Source: CADEER01 sp965216585
GTDB lineage: Bacteria; Desulfobacterota; Binatia; HRBIN30; CADEER01
Assembly: GCA_965216585.1 (NCBI GenBank)
Contig: CBDCGC010000002.1
Coordinates: 310,001 to 374,000, forward strand
Length of the DNA stretch: 64,000 nt
Direction of reading: 5' to 3'
Positions 34,530 through 42,917 of the stretch are shown one piece after another (the stretch's first letter is position 1; every line of letters begins with the position of its first letter). The position numbers and the translations under genes are program-made. The notes below the pieces were generated by a model. The model had not been told where the DNA came from and did not search any database. It saw only the letters and a program-made list of their open reading frames with translations.

Positions 34530-36356
34530 TCAGGCAGAAGCGCTGGCTTCGCCGCCGAGACCGAGGGGGAGAAGCTCGCCAAAGCCGTAGAGGTCGGCGT
34601 AGCCACGGCGGATGCCGTAGCAACGATCTCTGGCGGCGCAGGTCTTGCAGACCTCGCCCTTGACGAACTCGCCGTCGCCGCCGCCCGCTTCGAGCGCAAC
34701 ATCCGAGAACTTGTCGCGTTCACTGTCCGGCACCAGGCAGAGCGGCAAGCCGCACATGGAATCGAAACCGCAGATCTCGAGGCCCGCGGCATGCGCCCGC
34801 TGCAGGCCGGCGAGGAGGTGGGGCATGATGTCGGAGAAGCGCGGGATCAAGGTACCGGTGCGCGGTACGACGTCGGTGTGCGAGCCGACGAAGGAGAAGA
34901 CGATGGCCGCCGCGGGCCAGCGTTCGCCGACCATGTCGACGAGGCGGGGGAAGTCCGCGTAGTTGTCCTGGCAAAAGACGAAGTTGAGCCGCAAGCGGAC
35001 ACCGGTACGGCTGAGCGCGTCGATGCCGAGCACGGTTTGGTCGAAGGTGCCGGGTGCGCCGGTGATCGCGTCGGAGATCGCCGCCGTCGACCCGTGCAGC
35101 GAGATCATGGCCTGCTCGACGCCGGCATCGACGAGGTCGTTGGCGAGCTGTGCGTCGGCGAGGCGGATGGCGTTGCTCTGCAGCTCGACGGCGCGGACAC
35201 CGACCTGCTTGGCCAACTTCACGTAGTCGACGAGTTTCGGGTTGAGCGTCGGCTCGCCGCCGGAGAGGACCAGGACCGCTCGTTCCTCTCCCGCTTGCTC
35301 GATGGCCGCACGGACTGCCTCGTCACCAGCGGGCGGCAGATGCGTAGAGACGAAGCAGAATTCACAGGACTGATTGCAGTGGAAGTTGACGCGCACCGTG
35401 TACTCGGCGACCTGGCCGTAGGCACTGTTGCGCAGCATGTCGCGGCCGACCAACTCGCGTGCGATCTGCTCTTCGACGGTCGACATGACGGTCAGGCGGC
35501 GCCGCAAGCGCTGCGAGTCGATTGGTTCGAGGTGGGGCGTGCCGGCGGCGATGGTGTGTTGCGGTACGCCGGGGCAGCGGTCGCGCACCAGGCACTCCTG
35601 GCAGGAATCGACATGCACGAAGCCCGGGCGTTCGGCGTTGCCGCGATTGAGCGCAAAGAGGTGAGCAACCCTCTCGGTCTTGGTGAAAAAGCAGGGCGGA
35701 ATGTAGGTCGCCGGATCGAGACGCAGCGGTAGAGCGCAGCGCCGGGCGCTTTCGGCGACGGCGGCGACGGCGTCGGCGAGCTCACCGGTCGGTGCACATT
35801 CATCGGGGTTGGGCGCGTCGAAGGGGATGATCAAAACCATGGCGTCGATCGGCAGCTCGCTGGCGGCGATGCCGCTGGGAATGCCGGCAACACAGTCGAG
35901 GTTGCGGCGTACGATCGGCGTTACCGCTTCGATGCGAACGCCGGCGTTGGCGAAGGCGGCGATGCCGCGCTGGCTGGCGTCGAAGCCGCCATCGTCGCGG
36001 CTGATTGCATCGGCCGCCGCCGCTTGCCAGGCGACGACGTGGACGCGCGCGGTGTCGAGGCCAGCCGCCGCGAGCTCGCCGGCGCGGCGGTCGTCGATCA
36101 ACGCCGCGTTGGTTTCGAGGACGACGCGTGCATCCTGTCGGCTGGCGTGGCGGACGAGGCTGGCGATGTCGCTGCGCATGGTTGGCTCGCCGCCCGTGAG
36201 CACGATTTCCTCGGCTCCCTCGGCGAGCGCTGCGTCGATCCGCGCGCGCACGGCGGCACTGGCGATGAAGTCGGGATCTTCGGCCGGCCTGCGCGCGTTG
36301 CAGAACCAACAATTCTGGTTGCAGGTTTCGTTGGTAATGACACGTTGAACGCGCAT
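34530..36356 (-). CDS. protein with two complete radical-SAM domains in tandem
   Basis: A 608-residue fusion of two radical-SAM enzymes. Domain 1 has CNQNCWFC (Cys12, Cys16, Cys19), TGGEPT (54-59) and an auxiliary motif CQECLVRDRC (Cys252, Cys255, Cys261). Domain 2 has CNQSCEFC (Cys327, Cys331, Cys334), SGGEPT (365-370), Cys535 and Cys540 (CGLPLC) and CKTCAARDRC (Cys570, Cys573, Cys579). Both halves keep all the residues expected for cleavage of SAM and carry SPASM-like auxiliary cysteines, so both are probably active. The second half resembles the neighbouring 36405-37817 enzyme. Two consecutive radical reactions on one substrate are an attractive inference; the substrate is unknown. Confidence 0.87.
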   Translation of the reverse strand: MRVQRVITNETCNQNCWFCNARRPAEDPDFIASAAVRARIDAALAEGAEEIVLTGGEPTMRSDIASLVRHASRQDARVVLETNAALIDDRRAGELAAAGLDTARVHVVAWQAAAADAISRDDGGFDASQRGIAAFANAGVRIEAVTPIVRRNLDCVAGIPSGIAASELPIDAMVLIIPFDAPNPDECAPTGELADAVAAVAESARRCALPLRLDPATYIPPCFFTKTERVAHLFALNRGNAERPGFVHVDSCQECLVRDRCPGVPQHTIAAGTPHLEPIDSQRLRRRLTVMSTVEEQIARELVGRDMLRNSAYGQVAEYTVRVNFHCNQSCEFCFVSTHLPPAGDEAVRAAIEQAGEERAVLVLSGGEPTLNPKLVDYVKLAKQVGVRAVELQSNAIRLADAQLANDLVDAGVEQAMISLHGSTAAISDAITGAPGTFDQTVLGIDALSRTGVRLRLNFVFCQDNYADFPRLVDMVGERWPAAAIVFSFVGSHTDVVPRTGTLIPRFSDIMPHLLAGLQRAHAAGLEICGFDSMCGLPLCLVPDSERDKFSDVALEAGGGDGEFVKGEVCKTCAARDRCYGIRRGYADLYGFGELLPLGLGGEASASA

Positions 36357-36404
36357 GGCGGGCAGCTCTGGGACGCTCGTGTGGCGGCAGCCTCCCGGTT
36401 GGAT

Positions 36405-37817
36405 TCAGGTTTCCGTCTTCGCCGATCGCCGGGCTGGCGTCAAACGGTCCGGCAGCGGTGCGCGCTGGCGGGCCGGTCTGTCCGCCAGTGGCGCGACGCA
36501 AGCCTCGGCGAAGAGATCGACGTCGGCGTTTCGCGCGCCGAAGCAGGCTTCGCGCACGGCACAGGCGTCGCACGCAGGGAGGAAAGTGCGACCGCTCAAG
36601 CGTTCACTCGCCGGTGCCAGGTCGGTGATGCGCGGGTCGGCGCCAAAGGCGCAGAGCGGCGGACCGCAGGGGCCGTCGAGCCCGCTGATCGAGATTCCGA
36701 GGTCGAAGGCGCGGTCGATGACGCGGTAGAGCACCTGCCGCAAGCGGCTCGGTTCGGGTACGATGCTGGGGATCAACGCCGGGTCGAAGGGGTCGCTGGG
36801 TTGCGAGAGCATCAATCCCTTGAAGTGGGGGTGGCCGGCGAATTCGCCGGCGACCAGCGCCGGCACGCTTTCGAGGTGGTCGATGCCCTCGGCGGTGAGG
36901 ACGCAGTTGAGGCGTACCGGCACGGCGGCGTCGAGGAGGGCCTTGATGCCGGCTACGGTTCTCTCGAAGGTACCCGGCGCGCGTGTGATCAGGTCCGAGG
37001 TGGCGGCGTCGCCGCTGTGCAGGGAGACGAAGCAATCGCTCAAGCCAGCGCTGCGCAGGCGCTCGGCGTGACGGCCCTTGGCGAAGAGGATGGCATTGGT
37101 CTCCAGCGTGACGTTGCGAAAGCCAACCTCGCGCGCTCTCTCGATGTACGCTTGCAAATCCGGATCGAGGGTCGGCTCGCCGCCGGAAATGATCAGGGAG
37201 TGGGCGCCGGCGTTGCGCAGATCTTCGACCCAAAGGAGGATCTGCTCCGGCCCGTAGGTGCCCCATTGCCGATCTTGCCAACAGATGCCGCAATTCTGGT
37301 TGCAGCGGAAGCCGACGCGCACCAGCGCCTGACCGTCGACCCCCGGCACGATCTGGCGGTAGAAGGCGAGGGGGACGCCGACCGGCAGCGCCGCGAGCTC
37401 GCGTGCCGTGCGATTGGCGCGCCGCCACTTTTCCAGGCTGATGGCCGGGCGCAGCCGCCGCGCCATCTTGTCGAGGTGTTTGCCGAAACGCGCAGCGGCG
37501 CCGTTGACCTCGACGACGTCGACTTCGACGGCAGCCGTGGGGTCGTCGCTGCGCGTGATGCGCAGGTGAGCGATCGGCTCGCTCTTGCCGAGCACCAGGT
37601 CGACGTGCTGGGCACCCGGAGCGACACCGAGCAGGGTCAGGTCGAAGGCCGGTAGCTCGACCGGCAGGGAAGGAGCGCGGACCAGCGTGCGCGCGATCTC
37701 GACCTCGAGGGCAGCGGCGCGCGCCTCGACGTCGGGAGGGTCGCGGAACTCGATCCCAGCCATGGCGCGACCTTCGCCGCGTTTGCTGGGAGCCGTCTGC
37801 TCGGACTCCACTGGCAT
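36405..37817 (-). CDS. SPASM-type radical-SAM enzyme with N-terminal domain
   Basis: A 470-residue protein. Residues about 30-140 form an unrecognised beta-rich domain. The radical-SAM core has FRCNQNCGICW (Cys172, Cys176, Cys179) and SGGEPTLDPD (GGEP at 212-215). The C-terminus has CGPPLC (Cys384, Cys389) and CDACAVREAC (Cys416, Cys419, Cys425). These last motifs match the second half of the twin radical-SAM protein, which starts 48 bases downstream, so the two are paralogous. It is the first gene of the minus-strand group radical-SAM / twin radical-SAM / SGNH hydrolase. Peptide or sugar modification is plausible; no substrate is seen. Confidence 0.85.
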   Translation of the reverse strand: MPVESEQTAPSKRGEGRAMAGIEFRDPPDVEARAAALEVEIARTLVRAPSLPVELPAFDLTLLGVAPGAQHVDLVLGKSEPIAHLRITRSDDPTAAVEVDVVEVNGAAARFGKHLDKMARRLRPAISLEKWRRANRTARELAALPVGVPLAFYRQIVPGVDGQALVRVGFRCNQNCGICWQDRQWGTYGPEQILLWVEDLRNAGAHSLIISGGEPTLDPDLQAYIERAREVGFRNVTLETNAILFAKGRHAERLRSAGLSDCFVSLHSGDAATSDLITRAPGTFERTVAGIKALLDAAVPVRLNCVLTAEGIDHLESVPALVAGEFAGHPHFKGLMLSQPSDPFDPALIPSIVPEPSRLRQVLYRVIDRAFDLGISISGLDGPCGPPLCAFGADPRITDLAPASERLSGRTFLPACDACAVREACFGARNADVDLFAEACVAPLADRPARQRAPLPDRLTPARRSAKTET

Positions 37818-37868
37818 GGCAAAATCGTAGCAGCCCCTCGCGGATTGTACACGCGCCGGCCGATTATC

Positions 37869-37897
37869 TTGACAACCGTGGGCGGTGCGCCGTAAGT
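37869..37897 (+). promoter_or_regulatory. candidate sigma-70 promoter for the PuuD-type gene
   Basis: A perfect -35 hexamer TTGACA lies at 37869-37874, with a poor -10 (GTAAGT) after a 17-base spacer. It is in the divergent gap between the radical-SAM operon and the PuuD-type gene, 70 bases before the latter's start. Weak prediction. Confidence 0.3.
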
Positions 37898-37969
37898 CTT
37901 GCCGTCTCGTAACAGAACGCGAACAGCAGGCGCATGACGGGCTCAGGCTCGCGCGCAGGGGAGGTTTGG

Positions 37970-38719
37970 ATGGAAGCGCTACAAGGAATTCTGCGGTGGA
38001 TTCACGTGATCGCCGGAATCACGTGGATCGGCCTGCTCTACTTTTTCAACTTCGTCAATTCCGGTTTCGCGCCGACCATGGACGGTGACACCAAGAAGAA
38101 GGTCGTGCCCGAATTGATGCCGCGCGCTCTCTATTGGTTTCGCTGGGGCGCGCTCTACACGTGGGTCACGGGTGTGTTGTTGGTCCTGATGGTGTTCTAC
38201 CACGGCGGCATCGTTTTCGACGACCTGCGCGCTGGCTGGGGTGGCTTCGCACTGGCCATGGTCGCCGTCACCTTTCTCGGCGTCGTCGTCTACGACTTGC
38301 TGGCAAGCTCGGTGCTGAAGCCGACCAACATCGCCTTTTGGGGTGGCACGGTGATCGCCGCGATCATCTTGTTCCTCTATGCCAACGCCGGCTTCAGCTT
38401 TCGCGCATCGGCGATTCACCTCGGGGCGCTCTTCGGTACGTGCATGGCCTTCAACGTCTGGATGCGCATCTGGCCGGCGCAACAGCGCATCATCAACGCG
38501 ATCAAGAACGGCGAAGCGCCGAACGCCGACGACGCCGGCATGGCCGGGTTGCGCTCCAAGCACAACACCTACATGTCCGTGCCGCTGGTGTTCTTCATGC
38601 TCAACCAGCACATGACATGGCTGCCGGGTGGCTGGATCGGATTGGCGCTCGTCGTCCTCGTCGGCTGGGGCGTGACGTACATGCTGTACAATAAGGCGGC
38701 CGAAGTGAAGGGTTTCTGA
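37970..38719 (+). CDS. PuuD-type (urate hydroxylase N-terminal, DUF989-like) membrane protein
   Basis: A 249-residue integral membrane protein. ATG 37970 is chosen over 37934 because a good AGGGGAGG site precedes it by about 6 bases. It has about seven hydrophobic helices; the start ILRWIHVIAGITWIGLLYFF and later histidines in membrane segments fit the membrane domain of PuuD-type urate hydroxylases. Experimentally known PuuD proteins carry a C-terminal cytochrome c domain, which is absent here, and no other purine gene is nearby. Urate oxidation is therefore doubtful; a heme or electron-transfer membrane role is more cautious. Confidence 0.7.
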   Translation: MEALQGILRWIHVIAGITWIGLLYFFNFVNSGFAPTMDGDTKKKVVPELMPRALYWFRWGALYTWVTGVLLVLMVFYHGGIVFDDLRAGWGGFALAMVAVTFLGVVVYDLLASSVLKPTNIAFWGGTVIAAIILFLYANAGFSFRASAIHLGALFGTCMAFNVWMRIWPAQQRIINAIKNGEAPNADDAGMAGLRSKHNTYMSVPLVFFMLNQHMTWLPGGWIGLALVVLVGWGVTYMLYNKAAEVKGF

Positions 38720-38734
38720 GCGGCCGAATGGGGC

Positions 38735-38764
38735 GCGCCGCGGGTGGAGTTCTGCCCGCGGCGC
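38735..38764. terminator. GC-rich hairpin between convergent genes
   Basis: GCGCCGCGGG (38735-38744) and CCCGCGGCGC (38755-38764) form a perfect 10-bp stem with a 10-base loop, centred in the 51-base gap between two convergent genes. There is no U-tract, but the position fits a bidirectional transcription end. Confidence 0.6.
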
Positions 38765-38770
38765 CCGCGG

Positions 38771-39520
38771 TCAGTACGCGATCACGACGGCCTTCTCCTC
38801 CTTGGCCGCCAGGGTGATCGAAACCACCTTCTCCCCCAGGGTCTCGTGCCAGGCGGCGATCGTGTAGTCGCCGGGTGGAAGATTGTTCAGCTCGACCGTG
38901 CCGTCACTGCCGGTGACACCGAAGTAGGGGTGCGGCAGCACCGAGACGAAGGCGCTCATCCAGGGGTGGACGTCGCAACCGACCCGAATGCCGATTTCCG
39001 GCTTGTCGAAACGCAGCGAGCGCGTCGACTGCGGCCGGCTCATCATGAAGTTCCACGCCCGTACCTCGCTCGGCCGTCCGCGCACGTTGTGCGCTTCGGG
39101 GTCGCTGTTGAGAAAGCGAAGCTCCTGACCGACCATCAAGGCGGCGACCCGCGGCTGGTAGAGGCAGCCTCGCTGATCGATCGTCACCGCCTGCGTTGGG
39201 TAGGGGAAGACGCGGCCTTCCAGGCCACTCTTGACGTAGACCAGGGCGTTGGCGAGCTTGCCGCCCGGGTTGTCGACCGGACGGTCGTAGACCGGCTCCG
39301 GGTGTAGCTCGGCGCAGGCACCGGCGGCACGCATGTTGATCTCGGTGGGGGCGGGCGCCTCGCCGTCGAATCGCACCGAGACGCGAGCGGTGGTGGCAGT
39401 CGCCGCATCGACGGGCGTGACGACCGGTTGCGGCGGTGGCCCGGACGAATCGGTGCAGGATGCTAGCCCTATGAGCAGGCTGGTCGTCAGGACGGTTCGT
39501 ATTCGTAAGGGTGCGTTCAC
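38771..39520 (-). CDS. cupredoxin-like lipoprotein
   Basis: A 249-residue protein. The GTG at 39520 is preferred to an ATG at 39577 because GAGGAG lies 6 bases upstream and the product then has a short lipoprotein leader (VLTTSLLIGLASC, lipobox LASC). The mature protein is a blue-copper-like beta domain: EAHNV supplies a first His, and GCDVHPWM supplies Cys, His and Met, the usual type I copper ligands. A carboxypeptidase-regulatory-like beta segment ends the protein (VELNNLPPGDYTIAAWHE). Probable periplasmic electron carrier tethered to a membrane. It faces the PuuD-type gene. Confidence 0.8.
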   Translation of the reverse strand: MNAPLRIRTVLTTSLLIGLASCTDSSGPPPQPVVTPVDAATATTARVSVRFDGEAPAPTEINMRAAGACAELHPEPVYDRPVDNPGGKLANALVYVKSGLEGRVFPYPTQAVTIDQRGCLYQPRVAALMVGQELRFLNSDPEAHNVRGRPSEVRAWNFMMSRPQSTRSLRFDKPEIGIRVGCDVHPWMSAFVSVLPHPYFGVTGSDGTVELNNLPPGDYTIAAWHETLGEKVVSITLAAKEEKAVVIAY

Positions 39521-39603
39521 CTTCGTCTCCTCGCTTCGATAACGGCGGTAGCGGCGCTTCATATTCGTCGTTACCACGCGTGCCCTGAGCTGTCAGCCGG
39601 GCT

Positions 39604-41580
39604 ATGGTGGGTGCGATGGGGAATCGCTCCGACAAGGTGGCTGCTGTGGTGGATACCGAGGCAAAATTGGAATCGCTGCCGACCCGCCCGGGCGTCTATC
39701 TGCTCAAGGGTGGCAAGGGCAAGGTCATCTACGTCGGCAAGGCGAAGAATCTGCGCAACCGCGTGAGAACGTACTTCCGCGGTGGCGACGATCGCATGCA
39801 GGTCGCCTTCTTGATGAAGAAAGTCGCCGATTTCGAGACGCTGGTGACGGAGACCGAAAAGGAAGCGCTGATTCTCGAAAACAACCTCATCAAGCAGTAC
39901 AAGCCGCGCTACAACATTCGTCTCAAAGACGACAAGTCGTACGTCAGTGTGAAGGTGACGTTGCAGGACCAGTGGCCGCGCGTCTTGGTGACGCGGAAGA
40001 TCCGCAAGGACGGTGCGCGCTACTTCGGCCCTTTTCATTCGGCGAATAGCGTGCGCGCCACGATCGACGCGATCCGGCGGACGATTCCACTACGCACTTG
40101 CAGTGACGGGGTGTTTCGCAACCGCGCCCGGCCGTGCCTCGAATATCAGATCAAACGCTGCCTGGCTCCTTGCGTCTTGCCGGTCGAGGCGGAGGATTAC
40201 GCCGCCCACTTGCGCCAGGCGATGATGTTGCTGTCGGGCAAGAAGGTGCAGCTCGTCGACGAGCTGCAACGCGAGATGAAAGCGGCATCCCAGGCCGAGC
40301 GATTCGAGGAGGCGGCGCGGCTGCGCGACCGACTGCATGCGATCGAGACGACGCAGGAGCGACAACAAGCAGTCTCACACGGCGGCGGTGATCAAGACGT
40401 CTTCGGCATCTACCGCGAAGGGGCCTTCTGCGATGTGCAGGTTCTCTTCGTCCGCTCCGGCCGAATCACCGGCAACCTCAGCTACGCCATCGACGATTTC
40501 GAGCTGCCGGACGAAGAGCTGTTGGCCGCCGTACTGACGCAATTCTACCAGGCCGAGCGCTACACACCCGACGAGATCCTGGTGCCGCTCGATCTCGACG
40601 ACCGCGGTGTGCGCGGCGAGTACCTCGGCGAGAAACGCGGGCGCAAGGTCGAAGTGATCTATCCTCAGCGCGGCAGTCGCGTGCGGCTGTTGGAGATGGC
40701 GCGCGCCAACGCCGAACAGAGCTTTCGGGCGCGGCGGGATAGCGAGGGACAGTACGCCCAGGTGAGCGAAGAGCTGAAGCGGCGGCTGCGCCTGCGCAAC
40801 GCGCCGAAGAGGATCGAGTGTTTTGACATTTCGAACATGCAAGGCGGTTTCGTCGTCGGCTCGATGGTCACCGTCGACGAGGGGCGTCCCGACCCGAGTC
40901 GCTACCGGCGATTCCGTATCAAGGGCGTCGAGGGGCAGGACGACTTCGCTTCGATGTTCGAGCTGCTCACCCGCCGCTACCGGCGCGCTTTGAAAGAAAG
41001 GGACTACCCGGATCTTCTCGTCGTCGACGGCGGTCGCGGCCAACTCAACGTCGCCGTGCAGGTGCTGCGCGAGCTCGAGCTCGACGAGCAGGTGGACGTC
41101 GTCGGACTGGCCAAGTCACGGGTTGCCCGCGCCGCGCGGCAGGCCGAGGTCGAGCGCAGCGAGGAACGCGTCTTCCTCCCCGGTCGGGTCAATCCGGTCA
41201 TCTTGCGCCGCAATTCGAATGCGCTCTTCGTGTTGCAACGCGTTCGCGACGAGGCGCATCGCTTCGCCATTACCTACCACCGAACGTTGCGCGGGCGCTC
41301 GCATCTGCGTTCGGTGCTCGACGACATCCCGGGTGTCGGCGCCGAACGCAAGCGGCGTCTGCTGCGCGTCTTTGGCAGCCTGAAGGCAGTGCGCAAGGCA
41401 TCGTTTGAGGAAATCGCCGCCGTGCCGGGCATTCCCGGTGCCGTCGCCGCAGAGATCCGGCGCCACTTGGACTCGCTCGAGAAGCCCGCCAAGCGGGATG
41501 CCGGGCGCGGTAGGTTGACCCTCGTCCGCAGCCGAACGGAGGGTGAAGATGCCGGCGCTTGCAGCGAACCTCGCAAGTGA
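39604..41580 (+). CDS. uvrC: excinuclease ABC subunit C
   Basis: Nucleotide-excision-repair endonuclease that cuts damaged DNA on both sides of a lesion. The 658-residue protein is slightly longer than usual. It has an N-terminal GIY-YIG nuclease (PGVYLLKGGKGKVIYVGKAK), a UVR motif (about 225-260), the RNase H-like C-terminal nuclease (IECFDISNMQGGFVVGSMV) and a terminal helix-hairpin-helix (LDDIPGVGAERKRRLLRVFG, in part). The divergent cupredoxin gene lies 83 bases upstream. Secure assignment; the N-terminal dozen residues are uncertain. Confidence 0.96.
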   Translation: MVGAMGNRSDKVAAVVDTEAKLESLPTRPGVYLLKGGKGKVIYVGKAKNLRNRVRTYFRGGDDRMQVAFLMKKVADFETLVTETEKEALILENNLIKQYKPRYNIRLKDDKSYVSVKVTLQDQWPRVLVTRKIRKDGARYFGPFHSANSVRATIDAIRRTIPLRTCSDGVFRNRARPCLEYQIKRCLAPCVLPVEAEDYAAHLRQAMMLLSGKKVQLVDELQREMKAASQAERFEEAARLRDRLHAIETTQERQQAVSHGGGDQDVFGIYREGAFCDVQVLFVRSGRITGNLSYAIDDFELPDEELLAAVLTQFYQAERYTPDEILVPLDLDDRGVRGEYLGEKRGRKVEVIYPQRGSRVRLLEMARANAEQSFRARRDSEGQYAQVSEELKRRLRLRNAPKRIECFDISNMQGGFVVGSMVTVDEGRPDPSRYRRFRIKGVEGQDDFASMFELLTRRYRRALKERDYPDLLVVDGGRGQLNVAVQVLRELELDEQVDVVGLAKSRVARAARQAEVERSEERVFLPGRVNPVILRRNSNALFVLQRVRDEAHRFAITYHRTLRGRSHLRSVLDDIPGVGAERKRRLLRVFGSLKAVRKASFEEIAAVPGIPGAVAAEIRRHLDSLEKPAKRDAGRGRLTLVRSRTEGEDAGACSEPRK

Positions 41581-41611
41581 AGTCGCAAGCTCGTCGGGCG
41601 GAGATTTCGCG

Positions 41612-41640
41612 TTGACAGGCCGAGTTGGGTGGTCTAGCGA
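41612..41640 (+). promoter_or_regulatory. candidate promoter upstream of the FrhB gene
   Basis: A perfect TTGACA at 41612-41617 is followed after 17 bases by TAGCGA, a poor -10. It lies in the 134-base gap after uvrC, 75 bases before the FrhB start. Weak prediction. Confidence 0.28.
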
Positions 41641-41714
41641 TCAAGGAGAGAGATTCACTTGGAACACGTCATTCGGCGGGGCGACGACCTCGCCTCTTTT
41701 TTTGGAGTCATGGG

Positions 41715-42896
41715 ATGAATCCTAGTTTCAAGGAGATGATGAACGAGGTCGTCTCCTATGGAAGCTGTTGCGAGTGTGGCTCCTGCGTTCTCGTCTGTCC
41801 TCACAACGTCATCGACTACGTCGACGGCAAGCCCAAGCAGGTTGCCAAGAAGAACGGTGAGTTCGACTACTGCGGCATCAGCGAGGGGATTGGCTGCGAT
41901 GCCTGCGCTCAGGTGTGCCCGCGCCTCGGTACGCGCGAGCATCATCTCAGTGATCAGGTGTTTGGCGAAGAGGACGCCTACCGCGGCATCTTCGGCACCT
42001 ACCGGCGCGTCGTGGCGGCGCGCTGCACCGATCGGGAAGTGCTGGCACGCTGCGAGGATGGTGGCGTCGTTACCGGTCTGCTCGCCTGGGCGCGGCGCAA
42101 TGGCGTCATCGACGGTGCGGTCGTGTCGACGGTCGACGACGACGAGCCGTGTGCGCCACAGCCGCGCGCCGTTTCTACGGTGGACGAGATCATCCAGAGT
42201 GCGAGCTCCTGGTACACCTACTGTGCCAACAACCTGGCGTTGCGCGAGGCGGAAGAGAAAGGTCTCGAGCGCGTGGCCTTCGTCGGCGTGCCCTGTCAGA
42301 TCACGCCGGTGCGCAAGATCCAGTTGGTCGACCCGGCCTATCTCGACAACGGCAAGAAGAAGGAAAAGCACATCGAGCGCCAGCGCAAACACCTGAAGGG
42401 CTACGGCGAGCGCGTCGAGCTGCAGATCGGCTTGCTGTGCTCGGAGGTGTTCACCTTCGACGGCTTGATGCGCGATGTCATCGAAGGCGAGATGAAAATC
42501 CCGTTGACCGAGATCAAGAAGTTCAACGTCAAGGGGAAGGTCCTCATCTACAAGCACGATGGTGAGGTGGTCGAGATGAACCTCAAGGAGGCGCAGGAAC
42601 ACGCTCGGCCGGAGTGTCACCACTGTGGCGATTTCTCGGCGGAGTTGGCCGATATTTCCTGTGGCGGTGTCGGTGCGATGGACTGGACGATCGTGATTCT
42701 GCGCACGCGGCGAGGTGAAGAGATTTTCGATCGAGCCGCCGCCGACGGTGCCTTCGAGGTGCGGTCGATGGACGAGTTTGAAACGTCGATGCGGGTTCTA
42801 CTGCGCCTGGCACGCAAGCAGCGCCAGCGCGTACCCAATCCGCCCGGTCGTGATCCGTCGTTTGTCCGACCGCAGGGGTTTTCGGATCCACACTAG
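41715..42896 (+). CDS. FrhB-family coenzyme F420 hydrogenase/dehydrogenase beta subunit
   Basis: A 393-residue iron-sulfur flavoprotein. ATG 41715 is chosen because of a GGAG site 7 bases upstream and because the iron-sulfur domain begins directly after. It has CCECGSCVLVCPHN (cluster 1) and GCDACAQVCPRLG (cluster 2), then the FrhB N- and C-terminal domains (VAFVGVPCQITPVRKIQ; CHHCGDFSAELADISCGGVG, the latter a conserved cysteine-rich block). FrhB proteins pass electrons between F420 or other carriers and partner enzymes. No partner hydrogenase is present nearby, so the electron partner is unknown. The PAS-receiver gene follows 21 bases on. Confidence 0.87.
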   Translation: MNPSFKEMMNEVVSYGSCCECGSCVLVCPHNVIDYVDGKPKQVAKKNGEFDYCGISEGIGCDACAQVCPRLGTREHHLSDQVFGEEDAYRGIFGTYRRVVAARCTDREVLARCEDGGVVTGLLAWARRNGVIDGAVVSTVDDDEPCAPQPRAVSTVDEIIQSASSWYTYCANNLALREAEEKGLERVAFVGVPCQITPVRKIQLVDPAYLDNGKKKEKHIERQRKHLKGYGERVELQIGLLCSEVFTFDGLMRDVIEGEMKIPLTEIKKFNVKGKVLIYKHDGEVVEMNLKEAQEHARPECHHCGDFSAELADISCGGVGAMDWTIVILRTRRGEEIFDRAAADGAFEVRSMDEFETSMRVLLRLARKQRQRVPNPPGRDPSFVRPQGFSDPH

Positions 42897-42917
42897 CGGG
42901 GTCGTTGGGTAGGAGCG

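Noticed and set aside
33975..35732. A 585-codon plus-strand open frame opposite the SGNH and twin radical-SAM genes
   Set aside because: Shadow frame of GC-rich coding DNA; the opposite strand has clear catalytic motifs.
36024..37655. A 543-codon plus-strand open frame opposite the two radical-SAM genes
   Set aside because: It lacks any recognisable domain and mirrors the codon bias of the minus-strand genes, which have complete radical-SAM motifs.
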